DNA of 64,000 bases from positions 446,274,053 to 446,338,052 of the forward strand of contig CM040118.1 of NCBI GenBank assembly GCA_022559845.1. Direction: 5' to 3'. Positions 45,561-55,161 of this stretch are shown piece by piece. The notes beneath the pieces were generated by a model. The model was not told the origin of the DNA and did not search any database. It worked only from the letters and a program-made list of their open reading frames with translations. This DNA comes from Amorphophallus konjac. Lineage: Eukaryota; Streptophyta; Magnoliopsida; Alismatales; Araceae. The translations under genes and the position numbers were made by a program. Positions within the stretch are counted from its first letter, which is position 1. Each line of letters opens with the position of its first letter.

Positions 45561-46976
45561 AGGATAGTGATCCCTGAAAGTACTCTAATGTCCGATTCTT
45601 TTCCCGATGAACAGATTCTGTCCCTCTCTCATTCTTCAACTCCTTGGTATGCTAACATTGTTAACTACCTGGCGGTAGGTCAGATCCCGGGAGGGTGGAC
45701 TAAGCAGGAGAAGGATCATTTCTTTTCTAAAGTAAAACACTATTTCTGGGAGGACCCTGAGCTATTTCATGTGGGTCCCGATCAGATTATAAGAAGATGT
45801 GTCCCAGAAGAAGAACAGCAATCAATATTGAATTTTTATCATAATTTAGCTTGTGGGGGACACTTCTCTGGAAAGAAGACATCGGCAAAAGTGCTACAAA
45901 GTGGATTTTATTGGCCCATGTTATTTAAGGATGCTTATGAATTTTCTAAATCTTGTTTGAGATGTCAAGCCGTAGGCAATAATTCGAAGAAAGATATGAT
46001 GCCGCTAAATCCCATTCTGGTGGTTGAAATTTTTGATGTTTGGGGAATAGATTTCATGGGACCGTTTCCATCTTCATTTGGTAATGAATATATCTTGGTG
46101 GCGGTCGATTATGTTTCCAAATGGATTGAAGCCATTGTTACTAGGACAAATGGCCATAAGGTGGTTATGAAATTTGTGAAGAAGAATATCTTTTCTAGGT
46201 TTGGTTGTCCTAGGGCTCTGATTAGTGATGGGGGTTCTCATTTCACTCATTTTCAATTCCGAGCTTTGCTTCGTAAGTATGGTACCGCTCACAAGCTTGC
46301 TACCCCCTATCATCCCCAAACTAGTGGCCAGGTTGAAATTTCTAATAGGGAGATTAAGAATATCTTGCATAAAACTGTTAGGCCGGATAGAAAAGACTGG
46401 TCTGAAAGATTAGATGATGCATTATGGGCCTATAGAACTGCATACAAAACTCCCATTGGTATGTCACCATACCGCTTGATCTTTGGTAAAGCCTGCCACT
46501 TACCCGTAGAATAAGAAAGAGGTGAATCCTGAAGCAAACTACCCTCTTCAATTACATTCTCATTCATATCCGCACTTTCTTCAATTATTTCCTCAAAAAT
46601 ATCAATGACATTACATTCTCCCTCAAAAATATCAAATTAATGAACTAGAGGAATTAAGGAACGAAGCCTATGAAAATGCAAGGATTTACAAAGCTAAAAC
46701 CAAAGTATTTCATGATAAACACATTCACAGAAAGAGTTTTCAAGAAATTCAAAAGGTTTGGCTATTTAATTCAGGGCTGCGTTTGTTCCCCAGTAAGCTA
46801 AAGTCCAGATGGGATGGACCGTTCATTATTGTTAAAGTTTTTGACCATGGTGCTGTTAAGATTTTGGATCCTAAAAATGGTCACATTTTCGCTGTCGATG
46901 GCCAAAGGTTAAAACCTTACATGGAGAATGAACAGTTAACTGCAAAAGAATCAATTGCTTTGTGTGATTTGGAGTA
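45561..46976 (+). pseudogene. Athila integrase, interrupted by an inverted duplication
   Basis: Open from 45489 to 46514. The zinc-binding HHCC region is [16 protein letters not shown] with CLRCQAVGN. The catalytic core has [10 protein letters not shown] (D), [11 protein letters not shown] (D) and [12 protein letters not shown] (E), and [18 protein letters not shown] follows. At 46508 an exact inverted copy of 43857-43974 replaces the segment that normally links to the C-terminus. The normal sequence resumes at 46626 (NELEELRNEAYENARIYKAK, SRWDGPFIIVKVFDHGAVKI) and ends near 46976. The catalytic residues are present, but the C-terminal domain is out of frame. Confidence 0.93.
46508..46625 (-). 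repeat. 118-bp exact inverted copy of 43857-43974
   Basis: Base-by-base comparison shows the reverse complement of 43857-43974 without a mismatch. The right junction carries a repeated CCTCAAAAATATCAA (46591-46605 and 46621-46635), suggesting microhomology at the switch. Confidence 0.97.
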
Positions 46977-46979
46977 ATT

Positions 46980-48190
46980 ATTTGTGAGCCTTTATGCGTC
47001 TGGCTGAAGACGGAAAACTTAGCGCTTCTGGGAGGTAACCAAAGGTTTTTGTTATTTGATGCTTTTATTTCAGTGTGTTTTAGTTGTTAGATTCAAGCCA
47101 AGGAGACGAAGTTGTCACCATTATCAACAAAGGAGGTTCTACCTCGCACGCCAGGTTGTCTCTTTCCTACTCATCAAACTTTACTGTTACATTGTTCTTT
47201 CATTTCAGCTTTACATGCCATTGAGGACAATGCCATTCAAGTTGGGGGGAGAGGAAAAATTTTCATTGCATATAGTACAACCTGGTAGGGATTTGGCATG
47301 AATTCTTGCATATCATTTTTTACAAATTTGCATGAAAGTGAAAAGATGAAATCCCCGACAGAGTTTTATTAATTCATGCTTGAATTAAAAGTAATTCTGG
47401 ATTAGAAAAGACTAGGAAAAGGTTGAAGGAAAATTAAGTGCGATCTAGCCATGGAAAACTGATATAAGAATCTTTTTAAAGTTCATGCGCACTATTAGAA
47501 AAAATATTCACTATGCACTCTGATAAAGTAAAATAAGACAAGCCCTCTGTTATTTTGGGAACTGTATCTGATACACTGCATTTCTTGAGGAGGAGATCTA
47601 TTTCAAGAAAAAGCTTTCTGCCAAGTTTTACAGAAAAAAGAAAAGAAAATGCAAAGGCATATTGTTGAAAAAAAAGAGAAATGGTGAAATAGAAAGATCA
47701 CGCCATGAAAAATACCCCTGATCTGGGTAACCGGGCCTGCTTCACCTAAGACGTGTTGAGATGCACGTAAAAAGGTGAAGGGTAGTGCAATATCATGGTT
47801 GTGCAAATGAAAAAAAAAAGAGAAAGTTCCAAAGGGACAAATGAAAAAGGCAGACAAAAGCTAGTATGCTTAAACGCTCTGATCTAAGAGGTGCAGGGTT
47901 GAAAGGTATTTACTTAGAATAACAAATGGGGGATGCAATTATCTTAACTGCAGATTTGGAATTACACGTGCACAAGTGCTATTGAACTTTGATTTGTATT
48001 CTTAAGTAATGTGCTTTAATTTCCAATTTAAGGCTAGTATGAGCATTAATGATTCTGGATTCCTAATATTTGGTTGATTCTATGAAGGGAGAGCTGGATA
48101 TAAGAGTATGATCTTTATGAATTCTTGTTGGTCCTAAATTTTAATTTAATTGCATTGCTAAGGGACTAGCAATAAGTAAGTTGGGGGGTA
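46980..48190 (+). other. Athila 3' noncoding region and polypurine tract
   Basis: No env-like frame. A G-run GTTGGGGGGAGAGG at 47239-47252 resembles an internal polypurine tract. TCTGGGTAACCGGG at 47722-47735 and CACGTAAAAAGG at 47764-47775 resemble the copia 3' region. The functional-looking tract AAGTTGGGGGGTA ends at 48190, next to the LTR. Confidence 0.75.
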
Positions 48191-50156
48191 TGATAAGTGC
48201 TATATTTTACATCATAATTTACATCACATCCATCATCTTTGAGCATTATTTGAGTATATTTGTGCAACATGAGCATTAATTACATTCTCACACATTATTT
48301 GAGTCTTCATGTATTTTATCATCTTTTTGAGCTTAAAAGACCATGTGAGAAATATTTAAATATTTGCACAATTATTTTGGAATTAAATAGATTGATATTT
48401 TAATTTTCAGGAAATAACGACCTAGATCAAGACGCTATTTAATTAACGACATCTTCAAGGGCGCGTACTCAGTAAGACGTGACACAAGATAAGGCGTCAA
48501 TTCATTTGAAAAAATAAAGTGGAAAAAAAAAAAAAAGAATTAGCGCCCGAGATGCAGTCGCTAATCATTGAAAGAACGCCCATATGAACAGTCGTCAATT
48601 CCTATTTTATGAAAAATAAAGAAAATAGCAAATGAGGAAATAAGGAAACTGACGCCCGAGTGAAGAGGCGCTACTTCAGGAAAGGACGCCCTAGATTAAG
48701 ACGTCATTTAAAGAAAGGACGCCCCAATATAAGTCGCTATTCAAAGTTGAAACAGAAAAGGTAACTGCAGGCTCCCGATCGAACTGTTCTTCCATGTTTG
48801 CTCTTATCTAAGCAACATTTTATAGAAAGGAGGACTCTCATATTGGAAAGGAGTCTAATTAGGTCAAGTTGCATTGTTGGAAATTGGTTTTTGGATCAAA
48901 CTGGGAACCCACGATCATGGAAGGGTTCTGTACCTTATAAATAGATGCCATGGCCGATGATGCGGAGGGAGAGAGAGGTTGGAGGTCTGCCATAGAGATT
49001 TATTTTGAAGCTTTTTCTTTCATCTTTTGTAGTTAAATTCTTCATCAAAGTTCTTCATTTTCTAGTCTTCTACAAATTCTTCTTCTTCATCGTCCTCTAA
49101 TTCTTCTAGTTTTCAAAGTTATTTCCAGTTTTCCAAAGATCTATCCATGCGTTTTTATTGTTCATCCGGTTTTAAAATATTCTGCTATTTCTCATTTTTT
49201 CCTTTCTGATCTTCTGTTGCTTCTGTGTTCTTCATGAAAGTTGTAGGTTTTTAAAAGTTCTTCAATTTCTTATTCTACCACTTCTTCAAATTCTCAACCG
49301 TTTTCAAATTACAATCAATTTTCCAAAGTTCAGTCCTGCACTATTCATCTGTGACCACTCTATGTTCTATCACATTTTTCTCCATCTTCCTCTTAATTTC
49401 TGTCTTTGTGTTTTTCATCAATCTTCTTCCTATCTTTGTCCTCTACAATTTTCTATTCTTTCACTTTGTCTAATTCTCTCTAGATTTTAATATATTTCTT
49501 CTTCTTCTAACCCTCTGTTTTTAAAACTGTTTTATGTTTTATCACCCATCATAGCCATCTCTTCCTCTCTTTTCACAACATACATGCTTTGGTTTTAATT
49601 TTATTCTTCTTCCTCCACCTTTTCATCTCCATCTCCTACATTTCATCCACACATCCCTTTGGCGGATTCTCTTCCAATTGATCCTCTCACGGCGTCGGCA
49701 TCCAAGGCGAGGCGATCTTCATCCAAGGCTTGGCAAGGAGTTGACGGCGTTCTTCATCCTATTGGCTTATAATTTCTTTTCTCTACTTTTATTTTACAAG
49801 TTGTAATTTTAGTTTTCATATACATTGTACTTGCCACCTCTCATACCAATAAAGTTGATTTTTATGAAATTGTGTTTATCTTTCTATCTCCTCTAAATTT
49901 CTCTACTTAAACCCTCTCACATTCTTTAAATAGTTTTTATGCAATTTATCTTTCCTTAGATTGATCACACTCAAAAATTCGGTTTTCAAAGCATAAGGTG
50001 TTTTTCCAACTTGTTAAAATAAGGATTTTTCCTCCTCGTGGGATCGACTCCGCTTACCACTATATAATTTGATTTTCCAATCTTTTAAAGTGAGTGAGTG
50101 TGAACATTTTGAAATTGTGGCACGGCTTTCTTAACGACACTAGTCGGTGCGCATCA
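48191..50156 (+). mobile_element. 3' LTR of Athila
   Basis: 1966 bp, the same ends as the 5' LTR, GC inverted-word array at 48415-48742 and TATA box at 48936-48944. Followed directly by TSD AACAC. Confidence 0.95.
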
Positions 50157-50161
50157 AACAC

Positions 50162-52490
50162 CGTTGCTACTAGGGCCATGCTTGAGGGCATGAGGTCTTT
50201 TTCTCTTCTTAAACTCGGCTAAAATATGAGAAATAGAGATATTCTGGGTAAAATAACCAACCTAAGCACACCCCGACAAGAGGAAGTCTCAAATAGGGGC
50301 AGTCTATTATGACCTTATTCTCAAATATCATGTTTCAATTGCAGTACCTTTCAAGTCTGAAGGACAAAAAGGAAAATGAAGATCATGAGAAAAAAAAGGA
50401 AAAAAGAATGGTGAAATCAAAAGAAAAATTTGATGAATTTGGCATGGCAAGAGGGCAGTAAAGTTTTCCCGCGGGACGTTATGAGCCCGGTCGTATGCGT
50501 GCCTAAAAGAGAATTTAAGGTTCGATGATATGACATAAAGCCCCGGCGCAACAGACCGAATCTCTAGGGGTTGTGCTATGCACGGAAGTCAAAACCCGCT
50601 ATCTTCTTAACTTATATCAGGCTTATCTCCAATTATTCTTCTCTCCTCTCTCCAAGACCGAGTGTTTCTCGGGTATGGCCTTGGTAGGGGCACCGTTATA
50701 TAAGGGTAGCCGGTCATAGGGCACCACCTTTAAATGCACGCCTGGCTTTGGGCAGTTTTTAGCGAAAGGGGAAGGAACAAGGACCCTTAGCCAGTGGTTT
50801 AAACATCCTTTGATGCTGCTTTAGTAATGTCTAAATCAAAATCTAAAAAAAGTTGAATATTTCTTATGAAAAATCGGAAAAAAAGTTGAATATTTCCTAA
50901 GCAAAAAGCCAACAAAAATTGAATATTTTCAAAATCCATAAAAAAAGTCAGATATCTTCCAAAAATCCACATAAAAATTCAAATATTTCCAAAACCCCCA
51001 TAAAATTTACATATTTCAAAATCTAAAAAAATTGCATTATATTTTTCTGATGGTACTTTTGTAGGAACAACAACTTTGTAAGGACCAAGAGCATGGGATG
51101 AGTCCTCTCCATTCATTATTATCTACCTTTTGATTATCCTCATGTTCACAATGATCACATCTTCATGATTTGCTGCGCATTACCTCCGATTATTCATCTC
51201 CAAATCTTTTTTTATCAACTCCTGCTGATTTCGCTTACTCACTCTTGCCGCTGGGCATTACTTAAACCTGATCATTCAAGTGACTTACCAAATTATCATC
51301 CTCATGACAAACAAACAATTATGCTATGCTATCTATACTTTAATGATGCTATCTATGTTAAATGATATTCATGCCTTTCACGCTATGCACACTTGAATGC
51401 TATTCATGCTATATTTTCATGTTATTCAATGCTATTCAATACTTTCATGCTTGAATTCTATCCCTTCTATGGTTGCTATGCCTAAATACCTTATTCATTG
51501 CTTGTTATCTTCCTTATATCTTGGCTAATGAATTTTTGAGTGCAGGATAAGAAGCTCTTGGTCCCACAGTCTGGGCATCATCATCCAAGTCGCACGGTGT
51601 TTGCACTGCATATCTCAGTTCCCACCATGCTTATTATCACCATCTCTTCCTGTATGCATTCCTACTATATGTTATTAGATTATATCAAGGACCTTGTGAC
51701 TTTGGTAAATCTGGAATTTGAGTTCCCCTTCATCAAAAATGATGACGATTCCAGAGGAGTCTTAGTCACACGGATAGGCCGTTGAGTCGTCCAAGACTGG
51801 GGATGATGGTTCCCTTTTGCGAGTTGGTGCATGGATAAACGGGTTTCGGCTTAGTATCAACTCACAGAATGGGTTTCTTCACTCAGTCTTGACAGTTTAG
51901 CAATATTATCCTTGATTATCTTATATTTTTATTTGCTTTATATTTTCCCTTTAAACCCAGCATGCATTCATATAGGAATTTGAATTAACTTTGGAAAACC
52001 CTTCTGATAAGCTGATTTTGAAGGTAAAGATAATTCTAATTTCCAAGATATGAGATATTCCATGCCGAATTGTGTCCTCAGTTCGCATTGTTGCCATTTT
52101 GGGCTGTTTCCTTGAAAACTCCTTTGTTTGGATTTCTATCTCTCGTTCAATTCCTTTTTCTTCGATCCACCTTGGCTGCAGCACGTCCATATTGGCTGGT
52201 AACTGCTCCCCAATGATGAAACACACAGGTTTGTGACCTGGGGTACTTCCACCGCGTTGGAAGTTGATTACTCTTTTTATCTCCTTCGTGCCCGCGTGCA
52301 CACTTCTTCCTTTTATCCAAACATTGTTGCTTTTCTTTGAATCTTCTCAATATTGCTTCATCCCGAGCTTTTGGATTCAATTTCTATCAAGTGATGTTGA
52401 TTGCGTGTCTCATCACACATTGACATCTACTTTTTAGTTCATTCCACTTCGCGTCACTCCCTTACAAAGCAGACGCCAAGGCGGGGCAGC
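50162..52490 (+). other. 3' noncoding region and polypurine tract of the pol-less element
   Basis: No reading frame with protein-like features and no RT, RNase H or integrase motifs in any frame that I can see. Several AAAAATCxAAATATTTCC-like A-rich phrases repeat at 50820-51030. The tract AAGGCGGGGCAGC (52478-52490) abuts the 3' LTR. Confidence 0.6.
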
Positions 52491-54199
52491 TGTAGACACG
52501 CTAAAATTGACATCATTTTGAGCATATCTCCTATCGCGTTGCGATGCCCCATTTAACCCTCAAATCAACTTATTTGAGTGATTTTTCTCATTTTTCTTGA
52601 ATATTCAACTTTCCCAAGCGATTCCACATGTTTTCCTATTTTTTCAGATTTTTCTGAGATTTTTCTCCATTTTCGGGACCTTCTTTTAAATTGGTGGCTG
52701 CCCGGGTGGTCGCCATTTAATTGGTGACACTCCGGAAGGTCGTCAATTCTTTAATTAGCGACTGGCCGGAAGGGCGCCAATTCTTTTTAAGCTGATTTTC
52801 TGAGATTTTAAATTGGTGGTTGCCTGGGTGGTCGTCATTTAATTGGTGACACTCCGGAAGATCATCAATTCTTTAATTAGCGACCGTTCGGAAGGTCGTC
52901 AATTCTTTTCTTCATATTTTGAGCAGAAATTAGATTATTTTTGATTCCACGACTTCCTGGAAGGTCGCTATTTCATAAAATAGCGCCCGTGTGTAAAGTC
53001 GTCAATTTCGTTGCTATATTTTGAGGTTTTTAATCCATCCGAAACTCGTATTAATTTCTAAATAGTGACCCCCTCAAGGTCGCCAATTCTTTTCAAATTT
53101 CGAAAAGTCCGAATCTGTCTCGAAATACCTCGGAATTCGCGACGCCTCCGCGGGCGTTATTTTAAATAGCGACCGTCTGTCCGATCGTCAATTATTGTTC
53201 AATTCCGAACTCCGACAGAACCTCCTTCTTTCCTCATTTTGAGCCCCTTTTCACTTGGGAAAGGACTCCTAAGGCTTTCTAATGTTGAAGGGACACTTGG
53301 ACAATGTTTATCTCATTCCAAATCCAACTAAAACATGTTTTCCTAATTTCCCTTGGAATTAATTCTAAATTTCAGCCCTATAAATAGGACCCCTCTCTCC
53401 CTTGTGTAAGGGACACCAAGATCAATTTAAGAGGAGGTGCTGTTGGACCAAAGGTTCAAGGAGGAAGACTCCCATGCACCTAAAAGCTACATCCATGGAG
53501 TTCTTCTTCCTCTATTGAAGATTTGAAGCCTCTACATCCATGGAGTTCTACATCCTCTTCTTCCTCCATTGAAGATCTTCATCCTTGAAGCCCATGGAGA
53601 AAACCACTAAGCTTTCCCCTTCTCTTATCTCTTTATTTTATTATTGCTAGCATTACATGCATCATTATTCCATCTCTTCCTTTTATTTATTTTTATCTCA
53701 ATATTGAGATCTCCACATTGTGCACTCTAGCACACCCCCTTTTGTGCAACACTTGCACACTTCTATTTTCATAACATCATACTTTCATCCTCACCCTTTG
53801 CATAGGGGTTTAAGGGGCAACACCCACAATGTGTGTTCTTCTCCATGTTATTCATGTTTATATTCTTATCTTGAATTTGATGCTACACCTTTGGATTCTA
53901 ATTCCTATTTTTATTGGTTGTTGTCTTTGATCTTTGCAAGGGTAATCTATAAAAAGAACTCCCTCCATCGACCGGCCGGTTGGAAGGGAAGGAAGTCGCC
54001 TCTAACAATCTCCCCGTCTTTAAAGGTATTTATATCGTGATCCCTCCATTGATTATTTGTTATATCCTTTGAGGCCCTCGCATCTCTGGCGATCACATTC
54101 CCCTTAGCATCCTCGCATGCTCCCCTTTTCTCTCCTTTTCCCTTCCTTTTTCTCTTAATTCTTCTTAGTTTTCCATAAGTGGATTTCTTAGAATCTACA
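52491..54199 (+). mobile_element. 3' LTR of the pol-less element
   Basis: TGTAGACACGC start, TCTACA end, 1709 bp. GC inverted-word array at 52688-53194; TATA box TATAAATAG at 53379-53387. Followed by TSD GGATC. Confidence 0.93.
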
Positions 54200-54484
54200 G
54201 GATCCGGTGGACTTACAAGATGGGGAGACGTCGCCGCCGTCGCTTGTTGGAGAGAGATAAGGAGACACCGCCGCTCGAAGAGAGAGAGAGGGGGGAGAGC
54301 TGCCGCCGCTCGTCAGAGAGAGAGAGGGGGGAGAGCTGCCGCCGCTCGTCAGAGAGAGAGAGGGGGGGAGACACCATCGTGCTCGCTGGAGAGAGAGAGA
54401 GAGGGAGAGGGTGACCCACCACAGTCACCGAAGAGAGAGAAGGAGAGGAAGAAAAGTTCGAACACGAGGGTAGGGCACGAGGGG
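54200..54484. repeat. GA-rich satellite with 36-bp repeats, inside CACTA-B
   Basis: CTGCCGCCGCTCGTC recurs 36 bp apart (54300 and 54336) between runs of GAGAGAGAGAGGGGGG. The pol-less element separates it from the GA-rich array at 30955-31487. Open frames here are compositional. Confidence 0.75.
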
Positions 54485-54794
54485 GGTGACGGGGGAGGGA
54501 AGTCAAAATTATTTCTGACGGATTTTCGATGGAACGATATCCGTCAGAATGTTCAGATGGAATTTACGATCGAAATAACCTCCGTTGAAAATAATCGTCA
54601 AATTTTCTGACAGACAAATGTTCATCGTAAATTACTTCTAAAAGGTAGACAATTTTTTTGATGGAACATTAGTCCATCGGAAGTTATGACGGACTCTCCG
54701 ACGAACGTCTGTTCGTCGGAAATATAGACAGTATTTTCGACAGAAAATATTCCGTCAGAAATTTCCATCGCTAAATCTGCTTTCCCTTGTAGTG
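54485..54794. repeat. CACTA-B subterminal repeats and terminal inverted repeat (right end)
   Basis: Dense in TTTCTGACGGA, TCCGTCAGAA and CCATCGGAAG words; ends CTTTCCCTTGTAGTG at 54794, the complement of CACTACAAGGGAAAG. It is followed by ACC. Confidence 0.88.
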
Positions 54795-55161
54795 ACCCAT
54801 TTCCACTTACAACCTTTGTACCTATGCATTAAGTGAAAGCACAAACATTATAAATAATACACAACCATCAAGCTCTATTGCACAGGCATGGTTTCACCTT
54901 TTCCTTAAACCAATCTAGAATTTTTTTGTTCCACTCGCTTTCTATTTCCTTCTTAGTTGTATGAGGGTGTTTACTCTGAATTTGTGAAAGATGTTCTCTA
55001 CATGCTGTTGACACACGAAAAAAGTAATGATGATAATAATAATAATAATAATAATAATGCTGAAATACCTTATTTTTGCTATTTCTTATTTCTCGTGAAT
55101 AAAGAGGAAGAAAGGAAGAAGGAAAAAGAAGAAGAATGATCAAATGGGCCAAGGCACTATC
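54795..55161 (-). pseudogene. CACTA-A TNP2 transposase, exon upstream of DUF4216
   Basis: On the minus strand, after a 3' splice-like TGTGTCAACAG (about 55006-55016), an exon reads CREHLSQIQSKHPHTTKKEI then ESEWNKKILDWFKEK. This matches the TNP2 segment between DUF4218 and DUF4216. It ends at a 5' splice-like GTGAAA; the intron closes at TTAATGCATAG near 54820. The next exon begins VQRL and would run through the CACTA-B insertion point into GDLLSPKLRWL at 8035. An AAT microsatellite (55032-55059) lies in the upstream intron, where the chromovirus inserted at 55162. Confidence 0.75.

Larger units (their letters stand above)
38478..50156 (+). mobile_element. Athila-lineage Ty3/gypsy retrotransposon
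   Basis: LTRs 38478-40447 and 48191-50156, a tRNA-Asp-type primer-binding site, a polypurine tract (AAGTTGGGGGGTA) and TSD AACAC on both sides (38473-38477 and 50157-50161). Size 11,679 bp. Gag-protease-RT-RNase H-integrase are in order with Athila-type motifs. The first 125 bp of the LTRs look identical by eye, so the insertion is fairly recent, yet the reading frame has many stops and frameshifts. No env-like ORF follows integrase. Confidence 0.95.
31488..54199 (+). mobile_element. Large pol-less LTR retrotransposon, host of the Athila insertion
   Basis: LTRs at 31488-33197 (1710 bp) and 52491-54199 (1709 bp), a primer-binding site, a polypurine tract and TSD GGATC (31483-31487 and 54200-54204) define the insertion. 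Without the nested Athila and its duplicated 5 bp it is about 11.0 kb. No Gag, protease, RT or integrase motif is visible in its own sequence. Its only long reading frame encodes a proline-rich protein (34335-37943). It is therefore non-autonomous (LARD-like). LTRs differ at about 5 positions in the first 124 bp by eye, more than the Athila LTRs, as expected for the host of a later insertion. Confidence 0.92.
8036..54794 (-). mobile_element. CACTA-B transposon, heavily expanded by nested insertions
   Basis: The left end reads CATTACAACGGAAGGCGGAG at 8036; the right end, in reverse complement, reads CACTACAAGGGAAAGCAGAT from 54794. These are matching CACTA-type terminal inverted repeats, with one C-to-T change in the left CACTA. 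Both are followed inward by repeated CCGTCGGAA-type subterminal words. ACC flanks both ends (8033-8035 and 54795-54797), the 3-bp TSD expected for CACTA. The TNP2 reading frames outside the two ends join into one gene. Removing the LTR insertions leaves roughly 12 kb, a plausible autonomous CACTA size. The 3-bp TSD alone would be weak; the split exon is the stronger evidence. Confidence 0.8.

Noticed and set aside
54962..55139. Asn-rich frame near the AAT microsatellite
   Set aside because: A product of the (AAT)n run in the TNP2 intron; the minus-strand exon explains the conserved part.
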